A model generated the notes under the pieces. That model was not told the DNA's origin. It ran no database searches and worked only from the letters and a program-made list of their open reading frames with translations. Below, piece by piece: positions 1-10,000 of a stretch of DNA of 64,000 nt. The translations under genes were made by a program, and so were the position numbers. The stretch comes from Nostoc sp. GT001 (GTDB lineage Bacteria > Cyanobacteriota > Cyanobacteriia > Cyanobacteriales > Nostocaceae). The DNA lies in the NCBI RefSeq assembly GCF_030382115.1, contig NZ_JAUDRJ010000003.1, positions 1,195,332 to 1,259,331 of the forward strand, read 5' to 3'. Position 1 is the stretch's first letter; each line of letters starts with the position of its first letter.

Positions 1-1
1 A

Positions 2-370
2 GAAATGAAGTATGGCGAACGCGACATTGCAGAAGGTAAACTAATTACCTTTCCGAATCCGCGTGTGGGGAGGCGATATGACATTAACATTACTTTACCG
101 GAATTTACTTGTAAATGTCCGTTTTCCGGCTATCCTGACTTTGCGACAATTTATGTTAGCTATGTGCCTGATGAACGGGTAGTGGAATTGAAGGCGCTCA
201 AACTTTATATTAATAGTTACCGCGATCGCTATATTTCCCACGAAGAATCTGCCAATCAAATTTTAGATGATTTTGTGGCTGCTTGCGATCCGTTGGAAGT
301 CACGGTGAAAGCAGATTTCACGCCTCGCGGTAATGTACATACTGTAGTTGAAGTGCGTCACCAAAAGTAA
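2..370 (+). CDS. queF: NADPH-dependent 7-cyano-7-deazaguanine reductase QueF (5' partial)
   Basis: QueF reduces preQ0 to preQ1 with NADPH in queuosine biosynthesis, a cytoplasmic tRNA-modification pathway. The visible protein carries the family hallmarks: the catalytic-cysteine segment FTCKCPFSGYPDFA near the N-terminus, the ELKALKLYINSYRD stretch that follows, and the C-terminal FTPRG segment. It is the short, single-domain QueF type. The reading frame is open through the left edge of the window. The first visible ATG is at base 5, but cyanobacterial QueF proteins usually carry some 10-20 further N-terminal residues, so the real start probably lies outside the window. The next gene, pstS, converges on it from the other strand with a 37-bp gap. 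Confidence 0.93.
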   Translation, partial: EMKYGERDIAEGKLITFPNPRVGRRYDINITLPEFTCKCPFSGYPDFATIYVSYVPDERVVELKALKLYINSYRDRYISHEESANQILDDFVAACDPLEVTVKADFTPRGNVHTVVEVRHQK

Positions 371-407
371 CATCATTGCTGATGAGCGCAGATGGCATTA
401 ATCAGCT

Positions 408-1506
408 TCATTCAGCAATTTTCTTCACGGCAGATTGCACTTGAAGCACAACTTTTTTTGATAAAGGAATATACCCAAGTTCCAAACTGGATTTTTGCCC
501 GTCAATCACAGCCCAATTCACAAAGTTTTTCAGTGCTTGAGCTTTGACTCGGTTTGGATATTGGTGATACGTTAAAAGCCAGCTGTAAGTGACAATGGGA
601 TAGGACTCGGCACCTGTAGGATCGGTGATAAAAGCAATCAAGTTATCACCTGGTAATTTCACTGCTTCTAAAGTTTGTGCTACAGATTCTGGTGTCGGCG
701 CAATATAATTACCAGATTTATTTTCTAAAGTAGCCACAGGAAGGTTATTTTGTTTGGCATAAATGTATTCTACATAGCCAATAGCTCCTGGTATCTGTTG
801 AATCAGGGCGGTAACACCTTCGTTACCCTTTCCACCAACTCCCACTTGCCATGCTATCGATTTACCAGCCCCAATTTTGCTTTTCCATTCTGGACTTATG
901 GCGCTTAGGTGTTGCGTAAACACGCTTGTAGTTCCACTACCATCAGTTCGGTGGACAACTTGAATTGGTAAATCGGGCAAACTTACCCCTGGATTAGCTG
1001 CGGCTATTTTAGGATGATTCCAATTCGTAATTTTTCCGAGAAATATATCTAAGTAAACTTGGCGTGGTAGCCTGAGAGCAGGTGGCACATTGACTTGAGG
1101 CGACTGCTGTGAAACTGTTGTGAGGTTATAAGCCAGCACAATAGAACCAAGCAGTTATTGGCAAAGCAATGACTCCCCGTTTGATCTTGGCTGCTTGTTC
1201 TCTTGTAATTCCCACATCACTAGCTGCAAAATCCACAGTACCGTCGATGAGCTGTTGCACTCCAGCACTACTTCCTATAGCTTGATAGTTAATTTGTATA
1301 TTGGGATTTCGCTGGTTGTAATCTGAAAGCCAGCGCTCATACAAAGGTGCGGGAAAACTTGCCCCAGTACCAACAAGGGAAACACGCTTTATGTTTTTTT
1401 GCTCGCCAGCGCAAGAAGCAATACTCAACAAGATAGCGATTAAAGGTAGAAGGCAAACCCGTCCCTGAGATTGAAGTTTGGCAGACATAGAAATTTTTTG
1501 TTCCAA
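408..1506 (-). pseudogene. pstS: Phosphate ABC transporter substrate-binding protein PstS, frameshifted
   Basis: Periplasmic phosphate-binding lipoprotein of the Pst high-affinity uptake system. It reads as two overlapping frames: bases 1506-1126 hold the N-terminal 126 residues and bases 1139-408 the rest. The N-terminus has a lipoprotein signal with lipobox IAS-C, followed by VGTGASFPAPLYERW. The second frame has the RTDGSGTTSVFTQHL phosphate-binding segment. Removing one T from the coding-strand GCTTGG (plus-strand A1149 or A1150) restores the expected TAGSIVLAYNL junction, so one inserted base explains the break. No pstC/A/B genes are adjacent and I saw no Pho box upstream. It could be a true pseudogene or a sequence error; the rest of the coding sequence looks intact. 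Confidence 0.88.
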
Positions 1507-1580
1507 TTTTTAATAAATACCTCTAGTAATTTCAATTTGTAGGCGTGTGTGTGGGCGTAATTAATTGTAAATAACTTTGA

Positions 1581-1718
1581 AACGCAGAGGGACGCGGAGG
1601 TTAACGCAAAGGTACGCAAAGTAATCCTCTGCGTTCCTCTGCGATTTCCTTCTCTGCGAGACGCTGACGCTCCTAACGTCGCTACCGCTTCGCTAATGCG
1701 AATGCGCCCCTCTGCGTT
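1581..1718. repeat. Interspersed 'ACGCAGAGG' hairpin repeat
   Basis: An intergenic stretch built of forward (AACGCAGAGGGACGCGGAGG) and reverse (CCTCTGCG) copies of one unit, able to fold into long imperfect hairpins. The same unit recurs at 38847-38915. It abuts the stop codon of ccs1 and lies between that gene and pstS. Repeats of this kind are common between genes in Nostocales, and it may also terminate transcription from ccs1. Confidence 0.75.
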
Positions 1719-3115
1719 TAAACTTCAATCGCCGCCTCTTTCTCCTCACCTTTTGGCTGTGAACTCAGCCGATCTAAAATCTCTAAAACTTCTTGTTCAA
1801 AGGCAACTTGAGCGCGATTAGTTTTGCCACCTACATACAAGCGATCGCCTTTTTGCAATGCCCATATTTGTGAGTGGGAAAAGTAACTCATCACTACACC
1901 CAGCATGAGCAAGCCAAACCCTGTGTAAACAATTGGGATGCCTGGATCGGCTTTAATTTGTAAGCCAGTGCTACCAATAACATCCAAAATTTTCAGCTTC
2001 ACGCCATTAACTTCGGTGAACATCCCCGCGCGGACTGTATCAACAAGTTTGCCAGTGGCATCATAAATTAATACCATCCCTTGCAAGTCTTTCGCCAACA
2101 AAGAGACACCCTCACTTAAATCCGGTTTAGTCGGAACCCAGGTTCCCCAAATCCGCCCGTTACCGTTGGTGTTCAATTGTGCCATCGGTAGCTGAAAAAT
2201 TGGGCTGTTGTTAAATTGGACGCGAACACCTGCAATTCCCCAATCAGTTTGATAGAAAGTTATGCCATGATAGCGCAGAGGTTCGTTGACAAAAATCTTC
2301 TTGTGGTCAATTTCCTTTCCCTGATTATTCAAGACAGACATATCTGAATAAAATTGATCGATGCCACCAGATGGAGTGTAATCAATCCAAAAACGATTGA
2401 CGCGCACAGACCAATCTTTCGGGATTTTTGCGGCTAAAGGGCCAGCATCGACAATATTTGTCACTTGAAATGTATCGCCACTAGCAACCATTTCCTGAGC
2501 CAGAAACCCAGTCATTGCCCCCCAAATTCCCCCTAGCAAAATACCGACGATGCCAATATGAACGATAATTGGGCCGATGCGTCCAACTATTCCCTTGCGG
2601 GCGTAAAGGAGATTTTCTTTTTCTTGATTTGGAAAAATTTTATAGCGGTGTTTTTGTAATATTTCGCTGAGGGAATTTAGGGAACCAGTATCTAGTTCTG
2701 CACTTAAAGCTAGCTTTTGAAATTGTCGTGGTTCTTCGTAATATTTCCAGCGCTGGGCAGCTTTTAAGGCTGGCAACTGACGCGTAAATGAACAAGCAGT
2801 TAAGCTAGTGCCAAATAAGATGAGTAATGCTAGGAACCACCAGGTACGATATACATGGTCTAATCCAACTACCTGAATTACTTTCCAAGTTAAGAAACCA
2901 AATAAAGCTGGATGTTCTGGGTAGTTGGCTTGGTAAAATGCGGGTGACTGACCTTGCTCAATGACAGTACCTGTAGAGCTAAAGATTGCAATCAATAGCA
3001 GTAGTGCGATCGCTAATCGTAAGTTGGTCAGTACAGGCAAAAGCTCTTGACGTAAGAACTGCCCAGGTATCGCCCACCATTTTAATTCTTTGGACGCTGA
3101 ATCTTCTAAAGTCAT
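1718..3115 (-). CDS. ccs1: Cytochrome c biogenesis protein Ccs1 (CcsB/ResB family)
   Basis: Membrane component of the system II (Ccs) cytochrome c maturation machinery, which with CcsA moves and attaches haem to apocytochromes on the lumenal/periplasmic side. At 465 aa it has family length. Three hydrophobic helices lie in the first half (about residues 25-50, 85-105 and 178-200) and a fourth near residue 395. A large hydrophilic loop between them contains the ResB-type signature [18 protein letters not shown]. The start ATG is 30 bp downstream of ccdA, so the two form an operon. CcdA delivers reducing power for the same process, which strengthens the assignment. The stop codon abuts an interspersed repeat. 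Confidence 0.95.
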   Translation of the reverse strand: MTLEDSASKELKWWAIPGQFLRQELLPVLTNLRLAIALLLLIAIFSSTGTVIEQGQSPAFYQANYPEHPALFGFLTWKVIQVVGLDHVYRTWWFLALLILFGTSLTACSFTRQLPALKAAQRWKYYEEPRQFQKLALSAELDTGSLNSLSEILQKHRYKIFPNQEKENLLYARKGIVGRIGPIIVHIGIVGILLGGIWGAMTGFLAQEMVASGDTFQVTNIVDAGPLAAKIPKDWSVRVNRFWIDYTPSGGIDQFYSDMSVLNNQGKEIDHKKIFVNEPLRYHGITFYQTDWGIAGVRVQFNNSPIFQLPMAQLNTNGNGRIWGTWVPTKPDLSEGVSLLAKDLQGMVLIYDATGKLVDTVRAGMFTEVNGVKLKILDVIGSTGLQIKADPGIPIVYTGFGLLMLGVVMSYFSHSQIWALQKGDRLYVGGKTNRAQVAFEQEVLEILDRLSSQPKGEEKEAAIEV

Positions 3116-3145
3116 TAGGTGTAAAAGCTAACAAAGGTATTGATA

Positions 3146-3886
3146 TTAAAAACTGCCAAGGGGAATCCGAGAAATTAAGGAAAATACACCGAATCCTACC
3201 AATAGTGCCCCACTAACTGGGTTAATCCAGCCAGACCAGCGACGCAATTCTAGTAATTTTTTAATGGAAGCTGTAAAAGTACCCGCCAAAATCAATGGTG
3301 CTACATAACCGGCTGTATAAGAAAGTAGCAAAACAGCGCCTAAAATTAAGTCTTGTGTACTGGCAATCCAACTTAACAGGCTCGCTAAAACAGGGGTGCT
3401 ACAAGGGGATGCGACTAAGCCGAAAGTCAGTCCCAGTAAATAGGAACGCAATCCTGTTGGCAAATCTGGCGAAATCCAATTCGTTTCATTCAAGGATGGA
3501 AATTGTATAGGCAGTGCTTCTAATAAGTTCAGCCCCATGAGAATAGCGATAATGCTGACGATAATCGGCAAACCAATCCCCACTTGACCGTAGACTTTTC
3601 CGACCAAACCTGCTATAATTCCTAGCCCTGCCAATGTAGTTGCTAAACCTAAAGCAAACCAAGTTGATTGGGCAGCTGCTTGTAAGCGACTTTTAGCTTC
3701 ATAACCACCGATGTAACCAATGGTAATTGGCAGCATCGAAAGCATACAAGGTGTGAGACTAGTGAGCAAGCCAGCGGCAAAGATGATACCAACGCTTACC
3801 ACGCTAAGGTGTGTTAGTTGGTTAGAAACGACGATGTTGGCAAATTGTTCTAGTTGGTAAATTTGGGTTTGCAGGTTATCAAACAT
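3146..3886 (-). CDS. ccdA: Cytochrome c biogenesis protein CcdA (DsbD-like thiol transporter)
   Basis: Integral membrane protein that passes electrons from cytoplasmic thioredoxin across the membrane to keep apocytochrome cysteines reduced. The 246-aa sequence is almost entirely hydrophobic, with about six helices. It has the two family cysteine sites: SLTPCMLSMLP (residues about 43-53) in the first helix and GLVASPCSTPVLASLL (around residue 160) in a later one. These are the transmembrane redox pair of the CcdA/DsbD-beta family. It is the first gene of a two-gene operon with ccs1. The promoter should lie in the 170-bp gap shared with the divergent giant kinase gene. Confidence 0.95.
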   Translation of the reverse strand: MFDNLQTQIYQLEQFANIVVSNQLTHLSVVSVGIIFAAGLLTSLTPCMLSMLPITIGYIGGYEAKSRLQAAAQSTWFALGLATTLAGLGIIAGLVGKVYGQVGIGLPIIVSIIAILMGLNLLEALPIQFPSLNETNWISPDLPTGLRSYLLGLTFGLVASPCSTPVLASLLSWIASTQDLILGAVLLLSYTAGYVAPLILAGTFTASIKKLLELRRWSGWINPVSGALLVGFGVFSLISRIPLGSF

Positions 3887-4068
3887 GGGGAGTCTCTGAG
3901 CGGGAAATGCTTACTCTGCTTGAATTGTAGCTTAGTTTTGGTTTTTGAGTCAGGATAACCAAATTATCCAAACCCAATATCATCTAAATTTCATCTGCCC
4001 AAAGAAATGTATTTAAAATACAATTAAGCTCGGATTATCCCTGAAGAAGCACGGCTGGAGTGTTTGGC

Positions 4069-7000
4069 ATGATGATTGCATTACCCGGATTTCAGATTGT
4101 CACTTTGTTAAAAGCAGGGGTAAAAGCAGTCATATACCGTGGAATTAAGGTTAAAGAACAGCGCCCGGTAATTATCAAAGGGCTACGTCCAGAACAGTGT
4201 ACACCCAATAATATCGAACAACTCAAACATGAGTATGCGATCGCACAAAGGTTAAATAGCGCAGCAGCAGTCAAAGCCTACGCCTTAGAGATGCACCAGG
4301 GAATCCCTTATTTAATTATGGAGGATTTTCAGGCGCGATCGCTCGATCAATTGCTAGACCAATTTCAACAGCCTGTGCCGTTTTTGAAGATTGCGATTCA
4401 CATTACTAGCAAACTTGCACAAATCCACACTCATCACATTGTCCACAAGGATATTAAGCCGCAAAATATTTTAATTAACCTCGAAACTAATCAGGTCAAA
4501 ATTGCCGATTTTGGAATTGCTGCCTTCATTCCATACCAACAGCAAATAGTTAGCAGTTCCAGTCGCATTGAAGGCAGTCTACCTTATTTATCACCTGAGC
4601 AAACTGGGCGGATGAATCGAGGAATTGACCATCGCAGCGATTTGTATTCTCTGGGAATCACCTTTTATGAGATGCTCACAGGTCAGCTACCATTTCAAGG
4701 TAAAGACCCCTTAGAGTGGGTGCATTGTCACATTGCCAAATCTCCACTATTCCCAAGCAAGCTCAACTCTGATATTCCCCAAATGCTATGTGAGATTATC
4801 ATGAAGTTGCTGTCGAAGGTTGCAGAACAGAGATATCAGAGCGCTTTAGGTTTGCAATTTGATTTGGAAAAATGCTTAAAGCAATTGGAGATAACTGGAG
4901 AAATTCAATCCTTTGTTTTGGGTGAGCAAGATATCTCAGAACGCTTTCAAATTCCTCAAAAATTGTATGGGCGAGAACCAGAGATTGCCAAGCTTTTACA
5001 AGCATTTGAGCGAGTTGTTAATCAAGGTAAACCAGAAATTGTGTTAGTTTCTGGCTATGCTGGCGTTGGTAAATCAACTCTTGTGAAGGAGATTCACAAG
5101 CCCATTGTTAGAGAACGTGGGGTTTTTATCTCTGGTAAGTTTGATCAGTATAAACGAGATATTCCTTATTCCACAATTGTTCAAGCTTTTCAAACACTCG
5201 CGCGCCAAATTTTAACTGAGCCGAAAGATCAACTTGCTACCTGGAAAAAGCGCATACAAGCAGCATTAGGGAACAATGGTAAGCTAATCACAGATGTAAT
5301 TACAGAAGTTGAACTAATTGTTGGAGAACAGTCTCATATACCAGAGTTGGGGCCTGCCGAATCTCAAAATCGCTTTAACTTGGTGTTTCAAAACTTTATT
5401 AGCGTCTTTGCTCAAAAAGAGCATCCACTCACTGTTTTCTTAGATGATATGCAGTGGGCAGACACCGCTACTTTGAATTTAATTCAAACTATTATTGCTG
5501 GCTCTAATATCCAATATCTCTGCTTCATCTTAGCCTATCGAAATAACGAAGTGGATATTGTACATCCCTTCAATTTGATGATAGAGAAGGTTCGTCAGTA
5601 TGGAGCAAGAACGACTGAAATTTTGCTTACACCGTTGAATCTTGTCTATGTCAATCAGTTAATTGCTGATACCTTACATAGTTCAGCAGAGCAAGTAGAA
5701 TCCCTTGCGAAATTAGTTAGCCAAAAAACTGATGGTAATCCTTTCTTTGTCAATGAATTTCTCAAAACGCTGCATCAAGAGAATCTACTGAATTTTGACC
5801 ATCTTCAATCCCTTAGCAATGGTGGAAGTAAGAGGGGGTGGCGATGGGATATAGCTGAGATTGAAGCTCAAGGTATTACAGATAATATTGTCAATCTAAT
5901 AATTGAGCGGATGCAAAAACTGCCACTTGCAACTCAACAGGTGCTTAAATTAGCCTCCTGCATCGGTAATCGCTTTGATTTAGAAGTTTTGGCACTAGTT
6001 GGCGAACAATCTATTGAAGAAACGGCAAATGCACTTGTTGAAGCAATTTTAAGAGGATTAATTATTTCTATCGAGTCAGATGAAAGTGTTGATAAAAACT
6101 ATCGTTTTTACCATGACCGAGTTCAACAAGCGGCTTATGCCTTAATTGCCGATGAATCCAAATCGGCTGTTCATCTGAAGATTGGGCAGCTTTTGCTGAA
6201 GAATGCGAATGCTGAACAAGTGAACGAGCAAATTTTTGATCTAGTCAATCAACTAAATCTCGCCGTGGATCTGATTATTGAACAAACAGAAAAAGATCAA
6301 TTAGTACGATTAAATTTAATCGCTGGCAAAAAGGCAAAAGCTTCCACAGCTTACACTCCTGCGAAAAGATTTTTTAGCGTTGCCATAAATCTTTTGGCTG
6401 AAAATGCCTGGATGGAACAATATGACCAAACATTTACTTTATTTAGGGAACAGGCTGAGTGTGAATTTTTAACAGGGAATTTAGAACAAGCGGAAGAATT
6501 ATTTGAGTTACTATTGCTGAAAGCAAAATCTCATGTAGAGAAATCAAATATTTATATGCTGCAAATCAGACTCTACCAAGTTGCAGGTAGATATGAAGAG
6601 GCACTGATATTAGGATTAAAAGCTTTAAAACTTTTTGGGGTGACATTACCTAATACAAATGAGGAAGTGCAAAGTGCGATCGCGATTGAGAAAAACCAGA
6701 TATTAATAAATTTAAATGATAGACAAGTCTCTGATTTAATTAATGCTCCAGTTATCCAAGATCAAAATATTAAGACACTGATTAGTCTATTAACCACTTT
6801 GGGCCCACCTACCTATCTTGGTAAACCCCATATCTTTCCGTTAGTTGTACTTAAAGCTGTTAACTACTCACTCAAGTTTGGGAATACGGAAGATTCCTGT
6901 TTTGCTTACAGCATGTACGCCATGTTGTTAGTTTCCATCTTCCATGATATTCCTACAGGTTATGCATTTTCCGAGATGACAATTCAATTGAATGAAAAGT

Positions 7001-10000
7001 TGCATGACTTGAAACTTCAAGGAGTTGTTCTACACATTCATGGAAGTCATATCAACGTTTGGTGTAAGCATATTGCTAGTGATATTACCTTTTTAGAGCG
7101 CGGATTTATCGGCTGTGTAGAAGCAGGTGATGTGACGATGGCAAACTATAACGGCTATCAAGGCTCGTGGCAAATTATCCAGTTAGGCTATCCACTTACA
7201 GATACATATAAATCTCTAGAAAAATACACTGCATTCGCTCGTCAGTCTAAACATGATGCCGTCTATCAGACAATCAGGCTAGAGCAAATGCTACTGATGA
7301 ATCTGCGGGGATTGACTCACCATAATCTGACTCTGAGTAGTGATTATTTTGATGAATCACAGGCGTTGTCTATTATTACAGATGCAGGTTTTGTCAGTGG
7401 GATTATTTTTTATCACATTATCAAGTTAATCATATTTTTTACATATCGACAGTATACAGAGGCGCTGAATTGTGCCTTAGAATTAACAAATTTTCCAGTT
7501 ACGACACTAGCGTTACCAATTGAAACAGATTATGTTTTGTATTACTCACTAACTCTAACGGCTCTTTATCCAACAGTATCTTTTCAAGAGCAAGAAAAGT
7601 TTTTGCAAACCCTAGAATCTCATCAGCAGCAATTGCAATATTGGGCTAATCACTGCCCTGAAAACTTTTTACATAAGTCTCAGTTAGTAGCTGCCGAAAT
7701 AGCTTGCATCAAAGGTAGAGAATTGGCAGCAATGCGTCTGTATGAACAATCAATTGCTTCAGCCCGTGAGCAGGGATTTGTACAATACGAAGCTTTAGCT
7801 AATGAACTAGCTGCTAAGTTTTACTTGGAGCGAGATTTTGAACTAATTGCCAAAACCTACTTGGAAGCAGCTAAAAATGCCTATATGCGTTGGGAGGCAT
7901 TTGCTAAAGTCAAGCACTTAGAAGAATCCTATCCTCAGCTATTGCTACAACAACAGCTTGTCTCTAACGGAACGTTTATTACCACAGGTGAGCATTTAGA
8001 CTTTTTGTCAGTAGTTAAAGCCTCTCAAACTATATCTAGTGAAATTGTATTTTCGCGTTTATTGAAGACATTAATGCAAATTGTCATTGAGCAAGCAGGA
8101 GCAGAAATTGGTTATTTGTTGCTGGAACACGATCAAAATCTGGTGATTGAAGTAGAAGCTAAAGTTAATCCCCAAGCAGAAAAGCTCAATGTTTCTCGAC
8201 TTGTATTAGAGGGTGAAATTTCACAGGTAATTCCTCAATCAATGCTGAATTATGTCCAGCGAACTCACGAGATAGTGATTTTGCACAATGCCACTGAGCA
8301 AAATTTGTTTTCTAAAGACGAATATGTAATTCAAAAGCAACCTAAATCTGTACTTTGTTTGCCGATTGCCCGTCAGTCAAAATTACTTGGTATTTTATAT
8401 TTAGAAAACAATCTGATCTCCAGTGCCTTTACAAAAGAAAAACTTTCTGTACTGGAAATATTGACAGTTCAAATTGCCATCTCTCTAGAAAATGCTCGTC
8501 TTTATCAAGGTTTAGAAGACAGCCAAGCACAACTCAGCTTGGCATTGAAATCTGCCCAAATTGGTGTTTGGAGTTGGGATATTGCCAGCGATCGCTTTGA
8601 TTGGGATGAGCAGATTTATCAACTATTTGGGTTAACACCGGAAACCTTTGCTGGCACTTCTGAAGCACTTTTAGCTCGTCTGTATCCAGACGATCGCGGA
8701 TTGCTGGCTCAATCATTGAGTCGGGCAATTAACGAAGGCGTGGAGCATAATTTAGAATATCGAATTATTCAAGATGACGGCAGTATTCGCTACGCAGCCT
8801 GTCGGGGAAAAGCCTTTTTCAATGAAGCGGGTATTGCCACACACATGAGTGGTGTTGTGCTTGATGTCACCGATCGCAAACAATCTGAAGCTGAACGTAT
8901 TCAACTGATTCAAGAGCAAACCGCCCGGCTCGAAGCAGAAGCCGATCAGCAACGAGCCGGGTTTTTGGCTCAAGTCAGTGCAACCCTCGCCTCTTCCCTG
9001 GATTACGAAAGTACATTGGCAAGTGTGGCTAATTTGGTTGTGCCTTACTTTGCCGATTGGTGCGGCGTTGATCTGCTGCAAGACAACCAATCAATTAATC
9101 GGGTAGCAGTTGCTCACCGCGATCCAGAGAAAGTGAGACTAGGCTGGGAACTTTATCAACGTTATCCCAGAGATTTAAATGCACAGGAAGGCGTGCCGAA
9201 AGTTTTGCGTACTGGACAAGCTGAAATGATAACTGAAATCTCAGATGCATTGCTAGCAAGAGCCATCCCCGATCCAGAACATCTGCATATTATACGTGAA
9301 CTTGGTTTAAATTCCTGTATAGTTTTACCATTAATGGCACGTGGAAGAATTTTTGGTGCCATTTCCTTTGTAAACGCTGAATCAGAACGTCGTTATGGCA
9401 CGGCTGACTTGTCATTAGCGGAGGATATTGCCCATCGAGCGGCGATCGCCATTGATAATGCCCGCCTTTACCAAGAAGCGCAACAAGCACAAAAAACCGC
9501 AGAAAGAGCATTGGAGCGCATTGCCCGTCTTCAATCCATCACGGCTGCTCTTTCAGAATCCCTAACACCAGCCCAAGTCTCTGATGTGATTGTAGAGCAG
9601 AGCATGGCTGCCTTGGGAGCCAGTTCTGCCCTTGTCGCCTTGGTGAATGAAAGTAAAACTAAACTAGAAATTGTGCGGGCGGTTGGCTATAAGCAGGATT
9701 TGATAGACGCTTGGCGTACTTTTGCCATCGATTCACCCTCTCCCTTAGCAGAAGCGGTGCGAACTGGGAAACCTATTTGGGCACAACCAACAGAAAATCG
9801 AGTAGCTTGTTACCCACATTTAGCAGAAATTTACGCCCAATATGATTTTAATGCCTGGATTTCTATTCCACTGATGGTAGAAGGTTGGGCAGTTGGCGGT
9901 ATAAGTTTGGGATTTACCCAGCCTCAACAACTCAGTGAAGAAGATCAAGCATTTATTTTGGCTGTTGCTCAACAATGCGCCCAAGCGATCGCTCGTGCCC

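Noticed and set aside
1140..1155. Programmed frameshift in pstS
   Set aside because: There is no slippery heptamer; the site is GCTTGG, and PstS is not known to need frameshifting. Mutation or sequence error is simpler.
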